A DNA stretch of 64,000 nucleotides from Sthenelais limicola (taxonomy: Eukaryota; Annelida; Polychaeta; Phyllodocida; Sigalionidae). The notes below the pieces were generated by a model, which ran no database searches, was not told the origin of the DNA, and saw only the letters and a program-made list of their open reading frames with translations. The position numbers and the translations under genes were made by a program. Of this stretch, positions 12,480 through 25,405 are shown piece after piece. The stretch is from NCBI GenBank assembly GCA_942159475.1, contig OW804097.1:112282582-112346581 (forward strand). The letters run 5' to 3'. Every line of letters starts with the position of its first letter. The first letter of the stretch is position 1.

Positions 12480-12938
12480 CCCCTTTCCTTAAATAATTGC
12501 AAATTATAATTACAGATTCCTACCCCTGGCCTAAACCCCTTTCATTAAACAATGACAAATCCCTAGCCTTGGCCTTAACCCCTTTCCTTAAACAATGACA
12601 AATCCCTAGCCTTGGCCTTAACCCCTTTCCTTAAACAATGACAAATCCCTAGCCTTGGCCTTCACCCCTTTCCTTAAACAATTACAAATCCCTACCCCTA
12701 ACCTTAACCCCTTTCCTTAAACAATTACAAATCCCTACCCCTAACCTTAACCCCTTTCCTTAAACAATTACAAATCCCTAGCCCTAACCTTAACCCCTTT
12801 CCTTAAACAATTACAAATCCCTACCCCTAACCTTAACCCCTTTCCTTAAACAATTACAAATTCCTACCCCTAACCTTAACCCCTTTCCTTAAACAATTAC
12901 AAATCCCTACCCCTAACCTTAACCCCTTTCCTTAAACA
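12480..12938. repeat. 43-bp minisatellite, about ten units
   Basis: CCCCTTTCCTTAAACAATTA then CAAATCCCTACCCCTAACCT. Starts of successive units (for example 12665 and 12708) differ by 43. Two variants (ATGACAAATCCCTAGCCTTGG and ATTACAAATCCCTACCCCTAA) occupy separate blocks. Continues as a degraded unit after the family G insertion (13273-13325). Confidence 0.92.
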
Positions 12939-13271
12939 ATAGGGGAGTTGCATGTGTCACTGCGCATGTCTGGTACAGTGCATCATGGGATGGATATTGA
13001 TGAAATCTGAAAACATTTTTATAAAAAATTGCAAGAATGTTTTCACGAATATCACAGCTTTTATGAATGTTCTATGAAAACCAAATGCATGATGGGAAAG
13101 ATGGAGACTTGTGTTATGGAAACATGTATAACACATGGATATTGACATTAGAGCATTGATAAATACCCCATGCTGAACATGGCATGATTTCTATAGATTT
13201 TATACTGTACAATTAGTCCAATAATGCCAGGCGAATTAGGATTCAAAATGGCGGCTATGCAAGTCTCCTAT
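12939..13271 (+). mobile_element. Family G MITE, copy 2, inserted in a minisatellite
   Basis: ATAGGGGAGTTGCATGTGTC to CTATGCAAGTCTCCTATT. The 43-bp repeat stops at CTTAAACA on the left and resumes with ACAAGTCCCTACTCC on the right. Confidence 0.85.
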
Positions 13272-13862
13272 TACAAGTCCCTACTCCTAGCCTTAACCCC
13301 TTTTCTTACATGCTTGCAAACCCCCTATATTTATAAACTGTCCCATTCAGCAGGAACCAGGAACCAGGAATGAGACTCAGACAGAAAGAGAAGTAGCGCG
13401 ATCATCTTCCGCGCGATCGTCACTGTGTGTACGTGCGGTGCTTATCAGATAGTACAATGTCTCATTTGATCATAAAGAGAAGTAAAAAGGAGAGAGTCGT
13501 TTATATGGGGGCTAGTGGTTTGTGTCCAAGGTGCTCTGGACTGTCAATTAACCCACGAGAGAAAGCGAAGAGCTTAAGCCCATGCTGGCTGCAGAAACCC
13601 AATCGGAGGTCGTAGGCGGACAGTGTCTGGTGCGAGAGGCAAGGCAGATGCAATGGTTGGTTCGAAACTTTGCCTCTCTCCCAAGGATAATCGCATGTGG
13701 GTCAGGACTTAAAGAAAAGATCTTTTTCTTCCTGAATTGGATCGGTAACTGATGGTTAAAGTTTCTTGAAGTGATGGGTAAAGTTAGAAGTGAAAGATTT
13801 TCTAGGCAATCTTCTTACCCATGGATCATAAATGAATTTATGTCATGAAATATTCTTTGTAT

Positions 13863-14102
13863 ATGGGTGAAGTCGCCAGAAAATGTACAATTCACTTTCA
13901 CCAATTCCCTCAAATAACCCAAATTTCAGACGAAAATAAAGTTAAAAATAGGGTTCAACCTAGCCAAACAGATTGCTAGAATCACTGCAATGCCGAATAG
14001 TCAAATTTACCTAGTATTGACCAAATTGCAGCCTAATCTAGCAAAATTTACTCAAATGTATACATCTGCCAATTCTACCTTTTCTGAAAATCCGACCAAT
14101 AC
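13863..14102 (-). mobile_element. Family A MITE, complete, reverse
   Basis: TGGGTGAAGTCGCCAGAAAA at the left and TTTTCTGAAAATCCGACCAA at the right, with the interior on the opposite strand to copy 1. Confidence 0.8.
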
Positions 14103-14370
14103 ATACCATAAAATTGTAATAATACTACTTAGCGATTAGACTTTAGATGGATAAAGTGGGCGTGAAAACCTCCCAGTAGATGGAGAATATCCCTTTATCG
14201 CAATCTAACATGGAATAAAAAGTTTTCAAATCATAAATTAAAATCTAATGGGGTCCCTGCTTTTATGAACTCAGATAATGCTGCATGAGTGCCTACTTCT
14301 GACGTTTGGTACGTCTTTCATGGAGAAGCGAGTTACCCATTCCACTGTCCTTCCACAAAAAGTGTCGCCC

Positions 14371-14638
14371 AATAGGGGATTTGCATGTGCCACTGCGCAT
14401 GTCTGTTACAGTGCAGCATGGGATGCATTCTGTTGAAATCTGACATACAAATATTTGGCAACAGTTTTATAAAAATTTCTCTCTCTCTCCCTTCTTCTCT
14501 ATCTCTATTTCCTGGGTATGATCATAAACTGCCTCCCTCTCAGCTCTCCCGCCCTTGATATAACCTTCAATGTGTTGATAAGGGCGTAAAGCAACCGATC
14601 TCACTCACTCACTTCATCAAAAATTGCAAGAATGTTTA
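14371..14638 (+). mobile_element. Family G MITE interrupted by a family H retroposon
   Basis: The left part is 14371-14477 (ATAGGGGATTTGCATGTGCC). It resumes at 14613 with TCAAAAATTGCAAGAATGTT and is cut soon after. Confidence 0.8.
14478..14612 (-). mobile_element. Family H retroposon, copy 3, inside family G
   Basis: CTCTCTCTCTCCCTTCTTCT to GCAACCGATCTCACTCACTC. Short similar flanks (TTTTATAAAAATT and TTCATCAAAAATT) suggest a decayed target duplication. Confidence 0.7.
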
Positions 14639-14925
14639 GAAGAACTAATAGATTGGTTGCCTGTATGGTACACAGGTCTATAGGCAGAGAGCTTGGGAAA
14701 CTGAATGGAAACCAGCTAGATAAACCCTCCCCTGTGTCTCGTATCCATATCTACTTCTGCTCATCGAACATAGACCCAGTTATGAAGTTGAAAAGATTAA
14801 TAACATACATAGATGAGTATGCCTTAATATATCTGACTGTATAAGTTTAATATAATATATTAGCATGGGTGCGGATGTCCCAGGGTTCCCAAGGCTGGAG
14901 GATATTATATATATAATAGGCCTAT

Positions 14926-15164
14926 ATGGGTCATATTTTCAGAAAATGTACAATTCAACTTCACCGATCTTCTTAAATAACCCAAATTCCAGACGAAAAT
15001 AAAGTTCAAAATACAGTTCAACCTAACCAAACAGATTGCTAGAATCAATGCAATGCCGAATATACTCGAATTTGCCAAGTATTGACCACATTGCAGTCTA
15101 ATTCAGCAGAATTTACTAAATGTGTAGAGCTGCCAATTGTACATTTTCTGAAAATCTTACCCAT
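14926..15164 (-). mobile_element. Family A MITE, complete, reverse
   Basis: TATGGGTCATATTTTCAGAA to TTTTCTGAAAATCTTACCCA, with TA-rich flanks (TATATATATA on the right). Confidence 0.85.
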
Positions 15165-16586
15165 ATATATATATGAACCATATGTTACCGACCAAAACAC
15201 TCCTGTTTTGGGGAAATGTGATCCATTTGGTTTCATGTCTCACATGATAACCTTGGATGATACATAGTTATGGATTGGTATACTTATAAAGGAACATTTA
15301 ATCCTTATAAGGAACTACTATGTATTTGGAAATTGAATTATTATGTCCTCAGTTATTAAGGATATAAGGAACTGCCACTTCATTTGATACCGGGCATACC
15401 CCCAAAAAATATCATCTTATTTCAACTACAATAAAACTGATATATTGAAATCTGGTGAGTATAATTGGTGTTTTTAGGTGGTGGGGACATCTATGATACC
15501 AGTCAGAACGAATATGAGTTTATACTTACTATTTCTTCTCAATCTTCCTAAATCTCAGAAAATCGCAATCGTACATTCTAAAAAAGATTGATCCATTTAA
15601 TTAATTAAGATATAACTTTTTATTACAAATTATTTAAACGTTAAAATAGATGCAACATAAATAGCTTTTATCCACCCTTAACTAACTTAACATGATATTG
15701 TATCAGATCCTTGAAATGAATAGTCATCCAATCCCTACCCCATTCCTCTCCACACCCCTTAATAAAAGAGAGATATATATTCCATATAATCCATGTACCA
15801 AAATACACTTAAAACTTCAGGTAAGGCGGGTGAATGTCCGAGGATGGTAAATGACCGGGATGGTATATGTCCTAGCGGGGAAATGTCCAGGATGGTAATT
15901 GTCCAGGGGGTAAAAGTCGGGGGGGGGGATATGCTCAGTACTTCTAGTAAAAAGTTCAACAATAAATTGCATTCCCTTTGCCTACAACTATATAGCTTTG
16001 CAAATAGGGTTTTTGATTTGAAAATGTTTATTCCGGAAATCACTTGTATATGTATAATATGCCATTTTACTTGCGTTCCATTCGACAAATTATTGGTGTT
16101 TACAATCCCGTAATATTTAATTTGAGTAGCGCGGTTAGAAACTAATACGACTAATTGGCTTACAGGTTCACTATATGGAGTTATATCAGTCTAATGTGTG
16201 ATTGAATAGACTTCACATGCAAGCAGTATGTAATGCATTTAATGGGTATTGCGGCCTTGACTTGGAACTAATAGAGTAATTAACTAGCACTATATATATA
16301 TAATATATATATATATGAGGTCTCTATACGGATAACAGGTTGCCAAGCTCAGTTATATATATACAGGAATACGCAATTATGACGTAATAGTGATTAACCA
16401 CATTATTGATGACCTAAATTAACTCTTAGATTTATAATGAATCTAATTACCCTTATATGATTAATCAACCGCAGTTTTATGCAAGTCTACTCAAGAGGAT
16501 CAGGTAAAAGCAGAGTTAATAGAGAAATGTATGTTAACCAATCACCATTCATGCTTCAACTCATGTATATTATTTGGACAATACAT
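15165..16586. other. Intergenic unique stretch
   Basis: AT-rich. A G-run lies at 15902-15925 and an (AT)n tract at 16290-16316. Open frames on both strands at 15759-16113 overlap and neither looks like a protein. Confidence 0.6.
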
Positions 16587-16599
16587 TCTTCAGTCAGAC

Positions 16600-17024
16600 T
16601 GGTCCTGGGTATGACCATAAAGTGCCTTTCTGTCTCTTTTTCTCTGTCTCTCTCTCCCTTCTTCTCTATCTCTATTTCCTGGGTATGATCATAAACTGCC
16701 TCCCTCTCACCTCTCCCGCCCTTGATCTAACCATATTAAATGGGCTGCTAATGGCGTAAAGCAACCAATCTCACTCACTCACTCCCACTCAGCCCTCCCG
16801 CCGTTGATATAACCATATTAAATGTGTTGATAAGGGCGTAAAGCAACCAACCTCACTCACTCACTCCCACTCAGCTCTCCCGCCCTTGATATAACCATAT
16901 TAAATGTGTTGATAAGGGCGTAAAGCAACCAACCTCACTCACTCACTCCCACTCAGCTCTCCCGCCCTTGATATAACCATATTAAATGTGTTGATAAGGG
17001 CGTAAAGCAACCAATGTCACTCAC
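16600..17024 (-). mobile_element. Family H retroposon with internal tandem amplification and 13-bp target duplication
   Basis: It is flanked by perfect TCTTCAGTCAGAC at 16587-16599 and 17025-17037. Read on the minus strand it begins GAGTGAGTGAC and TTGGTTGCTTTACGCCCTTA, and ends in a purine-rich (GA) tail. The head module of about 82 bp is repeated about four times. The duplication points to target-primed reverse transcription, as for SINEs. An RNA polymerase III promoter was not identified. Confidence 0.75.
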
Positions 17025-17149
17025 TCTTCAGTCAGACCCCGTGATCCAAAGCCTCAGGTCTCTATGTTATTCTCCTCCTACAATAACTCTGCAATATTCA
17101 ACATGTTATAATCAAGATATAACACTGGTGGGAACCCGAGTCTTTCCTG

Positions 17150-17430
17150 GGCTGTTATAAAATTAATTGGCAGTATATGAAATAAAATATATAAAATTAA
17201 AAAATCACCATTGGCTTTTTTCTCTCGGCCGATCCGAATTTTAATCCTTGTATAAACATAAAATCAATAGGATATTGATAAACATGTCATTTTACAAGAA
17301 ACGTATCACATTTGTGAAATTGTGGGGAATAATAGTCTAAAAGAAATAAAGTCAGTCCTACAAGTCATATTGATTTGAGTAAATTTGGTAAGATTTCTTT
17401 GTCGTACTAGCTGAGGGTTTAACTTTAATA
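17150..17430 (+). mobile_element. Degraded family B-like fragments
   Basis: Pieces such as TTTTCTCTCGGCCGATCCGA and GAGTAAATTTGGTAAGATTT match the family B interior; the tips are not clear. Confidence 0.4.
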
Positions 17431-17528
17431 CTGTGCTATAATAGATCCCCAATCTTGCTATTATGTCCTTGTGTAAAACTAGAGACTTTCCCACCAAGAT
17501 TTTTCACTTTCGACAAGACATTATCAAA

Positions 17529-17740
17529 AGTCTCTCCACTCTAGGTCCAAACCCTCAGATCAGGTAAAAATGGTATGTCAGCCGACCTCCCTAATCGGTT
17601 TCTTGTCCTAGAACTCGGCGTTTTAATGGGAATATAATGACATTTTGCAGTCTTAATGGAATTATAATGACTCTTTGCGGTTTGAGGCGAGAGGCTTTCC
17701 CTTCATTTGAAGGGACTCTCTCAAGTTTGGGCCTAGACTG
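17529..17740 (+). mobile_element. Family I element, copy 1
   Basis: AGGTCCAAACCCTCAGATCA at the left, AAGTTTGGGCCTAGACTG at the right; about 210 bp. Confidence 0.6.
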
Positions 17741-18004
17741 CCTCGTCTCGCCATGGAAATTTAAGAAGGGTTCCAGAAGTACTTAAGAATTCTTTTCCTC
17801 GAAACCAAATCTAGGAACCACCAAGGTGTAGTCTCGTCATGACGGTGTAGGGGAGAACTAGTAGTCATGCTGTCTGTTTGCTTATTTACATTCTGTAATA
17901 GTAATGGTAGAGAGTACAGCTGCCTTATTCTCAGGTTCTTTCTTTTCACCTAGCCAGCCAAGAATAATTTGAGATATTCTTGTGCCAGGAAATGGGAGTA
18001 TATA

Positions 18005-18230
18005 TGGGCCAGGTTCATCTTGAAATGTATTTAAATTCTGCTGCATTCTGCCGAATAGAGGGACAGACTAGAATATTTGAATATGTTTTGTATTGGGTTT
18101 GTTTTAAAGAATCTGTTTGGTTGTGCTGAACTGTATTCTAAGCACATTTTCTTTGTTTTAAACTTGAATTATTTTAAGACGAATTGTACATTCGGCGTAC
18201 TGTACATTATCTCAATGTTTTGTCCATATA
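18005..18230 (+). mobile_element. Family A MITE, old divergent copy
   Basis: TATGGGCCAGGTTCATCTTG at the left, GTTTTGTCCATATA at the right, and a recognisable interior (TCTGTTTGGTTGTGCTGAAC). Confidence 0.6.
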
Positions 18231-18453
18231 AGAGTGGGGGAATTAAACCCTGCGGAAGACAACGCATGACTCTGGTGCTTTTAAAAGCTGCCGTCTTGCC
18301 AAATAGTTGATAATTCTAAGTTTAAATTCGATTAACATTTAACGAATACAATACAACTATCGTATACAGTGAACAGTCAGTTAAGTACTTTGAAAGTTGA
18401 AACATTTAACGTACATCTACATAACGTACTGGTAAACGTCGGTTTATTAAGTA

Positions 18454-18680
18454 CGTGGATCAGATTTTCAGAAAATGTACAATTGTCAGCTCTACAAATT
18501 TGGTAACTTCTGCTTTAGACTGTTATATAATAAATGTTATGTATATGTGAGTAATTTTGGCATCTTGATGATTAAAACTATCTCTTCCTTCGTGTTGAAC
18601 TGCATTTTTCTCTTAGATTTGGATTATTTGAGAAGATTGGGGAAGGTGAATTGTCCATTTTCAGAAAATATGATCCACGT
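18454..18680 (+). mobile_element. Family A MITE with CGTGGATC tips
   Basis: The ends are TACGTGGATCAGATTTTCAG and AAAATATGATCCACGTA. The two tips match each other but differ from the usual TGGGTC, so both ends changed together or were converted. Confidence 0.8.
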
Positions 18681-19489
18681 ATTGAACCTTATGTGTGCTG
18701 TTTAGTCTGATTCATGTAACAGGGGAAATGTGGTTTAGATGTGCATTTATGATAAATGGAACTTTGTCCGCAATGTTCCCTTGAGTATTAATAACTATTT
18801 TAATTAACAAGTTGAGGTGGAGGCAACTTAACTGAAAACAGCCTTGTGTTCAACTTTTAGTTGCATATTTATGCGATCCTTGCACCTTATTTGGATTCAC
18901 CAGATCCCATTTTACCTATTTTACTATACTTTTTAATTATCTGGGCCCGCATTCTAAGTCAAAGTCAAATAAACTTGTCTTAAGCCTATGCTAAGACAAT
19001 ATTAAACTTGTTTATGGCTTATGGTAAAAGGTAGGCTTCTGTCATATTCTGTCATGGCTAAGCGAAATTAAGGCTTAAGAAATTGGCTTATGGTAGACCA
19101 CCCTCAAAGGTGGTTTATAGATGGGTTCAGCCTTACCTGTGTCGATAAACAATGAAATCAAGGAAGCTGCATGGGGAATTTCTTTGTGAAGATGAACTAA
19201 GTTTCTTTTCCTATCTTTACATTAGCCATTGTTGACTGAATGGTGTTAACATGAGCATCTTTACTACAACGTTATCTTGGTGTTCAGAATTGACAATTTG
19301 TTTTATAAAGCAGGTAGGTCGGCATATGTCAAGCGATAACTCCCTAGCTCAGATATTACTAGCCAGTCTTCTGCTACCTACCCCCTGCTGTACAATAAAT
19401 TGATAAATTGACTTGAACCCTGCAGGGTGAGCGTGGTAGAAGTGTTTGGTACTTCTAAGGTAGTCTGATCTACATTTAAATAATTATAA

Positions 19490-19711
19490 GGGTCAGGTTT
19501 TCAGAAAATGTACAATTGGCAGCTATACACATTTAGTATATTCTGCTAAATTAGGCTGCAATTTGGTCAATGCTAGGTAAATTCGAGTATATTCGGCATT
19601 GCATTGATTCTAGCAATCTGTTTGGTTAGGCTGAACTGTATTTTGAACTTTATTTTCGTCTGAAACTTGGGTTATTTGATAGGATTGGTGAAGGGGAATT
19701 GTGCATTTTAC
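19490..19711 (+). mobile_element. Family A MITE, right tip missing
   Basis: GGGTCAGGTTTTCAGAAAAT at the left; interior complete; ends at GTGCATTTTACG. Confidence 0.75.
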
Positions 19712-19825
19712 GTATTAACAATACAATGACATGATAATGTGCAGATATCATGTAAGCATTGTGTACAACCATGTGCTTGCCATACTTATACAGGTGGTAA
19801 TGTAAAGAGGAAGATAACAATAACA

Positions 19826-20050
19826 GGGTCAGATTTGCAGAAAATGCACAATTCGTCTTCAACAATCCTCTCATATAACCCAAATTAAACATCAAAATGG
19901 AGTTCAAAATACAGTTCAACATAACGATACACAATACCAAATATACCCAAATATATAGGTCAAGTATTTGTTATATTTGAGCTTAATTTAGCAGAATTTA
20001 CTAAATTAATGTGATGCACTTGCAAATAGATTTTCTGACGACATGACCCA
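19826..20050 (-). mobile_element. Family A MITE, complete, reverse
   Basis: GGGTCAGATTTGCAGAAAAT to TTTTCTGACGACATGACCC. A family B element begins 20 bases further on. Confidence 0.8.
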
Positions 20051-20069
20051 ACATCAATGCAATCTTTAG

Positions 20070-20424
20070 TTAAAGCTGCTCTTTCAGTTAACGTTGGTCA
20101 TTAACTAAACATTTTCTACTTCTTGTTTCATTCGTTTCTAACCCATCTAAAAGTCATTTGACGGCGTTGGACGGTTTTGTTCAGTTGCTTTTTCTAAATG
20201 GCTTCTAAAACGTCCTCATTTGTATTTGGAGGATCCATGCGATGACTTCACTTATTATCGCTCACCGGCAATGGTTTTCTCTCGGTTATTATACTTAAAT
20301 TAGATTAAATTCTTGTATAAACAAATACCAGCAGCAGAATATTCATATATACAGACGTATAAGTCATATTATCAGTGACTTTGGTAAGATGTTTGTCGTA
20401 ATAGCAGAGAATGCATTTTTAAGA
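20070..20424 (+). mobile_element. Family B MITE, complete
   Basis: TTAAAGCTGCTCTTTCAGTT to AGAGAATGCATTTTTAAGAG. It includes TTATCGCTCACCGGCAATGG, the block shared by full-length copies. Confidence 0.8.
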
Positions 20425-21997
20425 GGATGCTTGCTTAGGTGATCATCTCCTACGAGTAATTAGATGGATGATAAGTCTATGCCATCTAGGTGTGAATTGG
20501 CATGTATGCCAAGGGATAAATCAGAGAGATTGTATAAACATAAGACATGTTTATAATACAGTTAATAGCATTAATCAATATAAAATATAAACATCCAGAG
20601 AGGTCCAGAGATATAATGCAGTGCTAGGTTGTTTTTATCTCATCTATTTTGTTATGATGTCTCATGCTATGAATGGGGATTATTATTAAATAATACACAG
20701 GGGTGAATCAATGTAATCAGAACTATGATGTTATTCATTTATTCTCGGTGTATGTTTGTTTACCCCTGTGCACATTTCATATCAAAAATGATATATATAG
20801 TGAATGGATGTATGTTACTATCACGTTAAACCTAATTGACATTGGCTTTGAAAGCTCTTTTCAGACTTGTATACCATTATAGGCAACAAGATGTACAAGA
20901 ATGGCTATTTAAGAAGTCTTTAGTAAACGGGAAAGTGACCATTGGTCTTATCATGTTGACCTATTGTCATTTCAAAGTGGGAATTATATATGCATCACTT
21001 TGATGTCTATTTGTAGTCCACTTTAAAGCATTTCAAAGCAGTTGGAATTACTACACCCTAAGGCTTAAACATACATCAGAGACATGAAGGATTTGCTTAG
21101 TCACCAGCGCCCCCTACATTATAAAAGCTGCATTCTCATCTATTGCGACTAAATTTTGTTTACCAGATTTACTCATATCATGATAGGATAAGATCGCCCA
21201 AAAATGTACAATGTCAGAGCAAACATCATGCTATAAACAAAGTAGTACCATACTCGATCAGTCCAAATCATATAAAGATACTCAAATATACTATAATTTT
21301 GATAAAGATCAAACTCCTAGGAGGTCAAATAAATCTTGATTGTTTCCGGTGGAGGAATCCCTCAGGGCTACGCTGCGCTACGCCCCTTGCGATTCCTCTC
21401 GCTTCCAACTTGGTGAAGAACAATCACACAGACAGAACCACAGTTAGTTCTATCTATTTATACATGTTTCCTCAACACAAGCCTCCATCTTTCCCATCAT
21501 GCATTATACATATAAACCCCCCTATTGATACAGGGTTCTTATTATGATTCACCCTGGAGACTAGAAAAGTTTTAAGTCCATTGTATGAAGTCTAGAATCG
21601 ATGCAATATAGAGTTGCTGTAGGCTTACTGATAGTAAAGCTCTTAAGGCTCAATCTCACACTTTGATGTATTTTGTTATATGTATTTTTTTCAATCTTTG
21701 AAATAGGAACAAATGTCAGCACATTCTATGTTTACTGCCAGAAATCGTGTGGACCTCATTGAAGTTGTAACAAAGACTTTTTGCGTAGGAGGGACTTAAA
21801 AGTTTTCAGTAAGTGTCTATTAAGGGGGACGATAGATGAGAGGTTCTGAGCCTCATTAAATTATACACAAACCTTTACATTTGGCCACTAACATAGATCC
21901 ATTGATCGAATCAATCAGTATTCATGATTCATAATCATTAATGGTTGATTTGATTAGACATATCGTGGTACCTTGAAGGAAAATGTTTAGATTATTA

Positions 21998-22173
21998 CAG
22001 TCTAGGCTCACAGCCTCTCAGATCAGATAAGAATAGTGTGTCAGTGATTGGCCGCCTACTGCACTAATATCTTTCCTGGCCCTGGAGTAGGTTTAATCGT
22101 ATTTTGCAGTATGCATGGAGCGAGAGGTTTTCCCTTAGTTTGGAGGGACTATCTGAACTCTGAGCCTAGACTG
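21998..22173 (+). mobile_element. Family I element, copy 2
   Basis: Inverted ends CAGTCTAGGCTCACAG and CTCTGAGCCTAGACTG; interior GAGCGAGAGGTTTTCCCTTA. An open frame over it is explained by the repeat. Confidence 0.7.
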
Positions 22174-22403
22174 ATTATAACAATGGACATTATCTACAAT
22201 AGGAGAATTGAAAAAAGTCAAAAGACCTGTTGGTCCTTCAACCCAGCATGGCACCAACCGAGAGAAACTTGGGGTCAAATGAGCTGGCTCATTACTTGGT
22301 GGCCCATTGAAATATATATATATTTTACTGCAGATTAATTTTCAAATTATAATTAATGCTTGCAACAGAGATGAGTTATTTTACTCTGGTAATGTTAAGT
22401 ATC

Positions 22404-22769
22404 GTTAAAGCTGCATTCTCTGCTATTACCACAAAAAGATCTGACTAAATTCACTCATATAATTATGACTTATAGGACTGGATTTATCAATATTCTGCTA
22501 CTGTTATATATGTTTATACATGAATTTGAAGTCCAATTACCGAGAGAAACGTGCTGCCGGTGAGCGATAATAAGTCCTCACATGAAAGGATTTGGGCGGG
22601 TCCTCCAAATATAAAGGAGGACATTTTAGAGGCCCTTTAGTAAAAACGACTGAAAAGAATCCTCCATAATTTTGGTCAAATGACTTTTAGATGGGTTGGA
22701 GAAGAATGGAACAAGATGTAGAATATGTTCAGTTTTTGACCGACGTTAACTGAGAGTGCAACTTTAAGT
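22404..22769 (-). mobile_element. Family B MITE, complete, reverse
   Basis: GTTAAAGCTGCATTCTCTGC to TGAGAGTGCAACTTTAA, with interior on the reverse strand (GCCGGTGAGCGATAATAAGT). Confidence 0.85.
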
Positions 22770-22917
22770 AACACTTCGCCTATCCTTCTATTCAAATCAA
22801 CAAAATTGAGGTCTGACTTTCATTCCTGTATATGCAAAATTTGATTATGCAGCACTGGAAGTCATTTGGAATATGCATGCAAACATTATAATATTATGAC
22901 ATACTCAACTGTCTTAC

Positions 22918-23178
22918 TATTGATGGTAAACATTAGGACAACTAATAAGTGTCTATATTTTCAGTTTGACATTTTTATTTTTGGAAAAACGTTTGCGATT
23001 TCGCTTGCTGGACAATTACTAGTAAAGTAGCTGTATATATAGGATGAGCTACGAATACTCGGACTATTAGATGATTAAAAAATGAGAACATTCGTACAAA
23101 GAGATCTTGTCAATAAATCACTTTGAAAAGTACCAATTTTGCGAGTTGTGACTCATTTTCCTGAAACACATCACATAT
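22918..23178 (+). mobile_element. Family E MITE, left part missing
   Basis: From GATGGTAAACATTAGGACAA to TGAAACACATCACATATA. Confidence 0.8.
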
Positions 23179-23361
23179 ATGTAGTGAGGTAGGAGTATCA
23201 TCTCTTATATATCGAGTCCCAGTACGAAGTTTCAGTTGAGGAAGGAAAAACTCTTTATTTTGGTTGTGGTTTTATTAACGAGTTTTCGAGCTGCCTCTTC
23301 ATTAGTCATTCATCAATCCTATAATAGAAATTTGATTTGTTCATTTGTATGTTTGACACTT

Positions 23362-23600
23362 ATGGGTCAGATTTTCAGAAAATGTACAATTGGCAGCTGT
23401 ACACATTTAGTAAGTTCTGCTAAATTACGCTGCAATCTGGTCAATACTAGGTTAATTCGAGTATATTTAGCATTGCATTGATTCTAGCAATCTCTTTGGT
23501 TAGGTTCATATGGATTTTGAACTTCATTTTCGTCTGAAATTTCGGTTATTTGAGAAGATTGGTGAAGGTGAACTGTACATTTTCGGAAAATCTGACCCTA
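23362..23600 (+). mobile_element. Family A MITE, complete
   Basis: TATGGGTCAGATTTTCAGAA to TTTCGGAAAATCTGACCCTA; one of the best preserved copies. Confidence 0.85.
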
Positions 23601-24323
23601 ATAATGGGATGGCACGAGCAGTGTGATTTGTAAGTTCATACAATGATGGAGTTCCTATAGTGAACATGTACAGTGTATCGAAGTGACTTATTTCCTGCTT
23701 TAAGCGACTCACACTATCACCCAGGAAGAGGAAACATTGGAGTGGACTTGACCGACATTCACACCTTAACAGCACCTTTCCCGGTCCCTTCCACTCCGAC
23801 ATTCCGGTCTTACTGCGATGTAGCAACATTGATTTATGACAGCCACTCACTTCTTTCTTAACACTTTCATTTTACTACCGTTTTTTGACAGCTTTCTCCC
23901 TTGGCAACTATTTGCTTTCCCGTTTACTTCCATCATTACGTCGCAAACCCTTCGCTTTTGGGGTGGAGTTTAGCCTAGTTATGTTCATATAGAAAGTGAA
24001 ATCTCTCTGATCTTTGATGGTGCTCTTGCGAAGCTGGTGAATTCGACATAATGGACATGGTTTGGCGGAAGGATTGACCATATGGTCATAACTAAGATAT
24101 GTGTCAGGTAGTTTGAGAACAAAGGTGGTAGTTGGCATATCCCAAATTTGCCTATGAATTGCTTTAAGAAACCATGATTTGTCATATGAATTGGAGGTTT
24201 CTTCCTAAGAAAGTCCACATATAACAGAAGTCAAGTATGTTTCTAAAGAATTATTTTGATTTCATATGAATTATCTTAAGGCCAATTTGGCTCTGAGTTA
24301 TTGAATGTGTGGACCCAGCATAA

Positions 24324-24652
24324 AGCTGCATTCTCAGTTAACTTCGGTAAAACCGATTTTCTAATTTTGGTTTCGTTCTTTTTCAACTTATCTAAAAGTT
24401 ATTTGACCAAAATTTCGGACGATTTTGCCGTTTGTATTTGCTACAGGGCTTCTTAAATGTCCTCATTTGTATTTGGAGGACCTGCCGGATTCCTTATTAT
24501 CGCTCACCGGCGGCTGTTATGTCTTGGCGGATTCAACTTCAAATACTCGCACTATACATTTAACAGCAGCAGAATATTGATGAATTTAGTCCCATAATAG
24601 TAATATCGTAACATGAGTAAATTAGTCGCAATAACTGAGAATGCTTTAACCT
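24324..24652 (+). mobile_element. Family B MITE, complete
   Basis: ATAAAGCTGCATTCTCAGTT to CTGAGAATGCTTTAA; contains TTATCGCTCACCGGCGGCTG. Confidence 0.85.
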
Positions 24653-25405
24653 AGGAGCATAGGCAAAGAGGAATGATTGAACATCTAATAGCTAAGTTGG
24701 GTAATAGTAGGCCTAAGACATAAGACATTGACAATGGCAGCTATCAAGGTTTAAAAGGAAATCACTCCCAAACTATCACACTAATGTTCAATTGACATTG
24801 ACAAACATCATTATTACATAATTATATAGCTATGTCCATTAAATAGGCATTGCATGATACATACCATGAAACGCATCGCTGTCCGAATATTGTATAAGTT
24901 GTCACAAGAGATCTTTGACCTTTGACCATTACATGTTTAGGCCATATGATATGGCCCGAGACATAACAATAATATCTAAATACAAGTTATGCGTAGAGTT
25001 ATCTTGGTCTTTAGTCTTTCTTCGAGTAGGTTTAACACGAACGGGGTTTCTCTGTAGAGCTTTGCTAGATAATTCAATTCAATTCAAGGATTCTTTTACT
25101 ATCGATCTTACATAATACAGGTTATTCGACGTCTGGATAATAAAGATTCTCATGTCATACTGAGAATAATTTGGAGGATAGGTTCATAAAATGAAATTTG
25201 AAATATTTATATAGTTATATACATTAAGAACAAAATATAAGATACAGTAGTAATCTCACTATATATTGCAGTTACATACATACCATTATTATCAAAGAAA
25301 GCTTCCCAAAACAATAGGAGAATTTATTAATTCAGAGTATAGTGCCACGCAGGAGTAGTGGTAATAACCTGTAGTTAGAGTATACGACAGGCACACACCC
25401 AATGG

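Noticed and set aside
12480..12938. CCCTAACC-like units as interstitial telomere repeats
   Set aside because: The period is 43 bp and the unit is complex; there are no runs of TTAGGG or CCCTAA.
13635..13660. GGTTCGAAACT resembling a tRNA B box
   Set aside because: No A box at the proper distance and no cloverleaf could be drawn around it.
22048..22338. 96-codon frame on the + strand
   Set aside because: Largely covered by a family I repeat whose other copies do not keep the frame.
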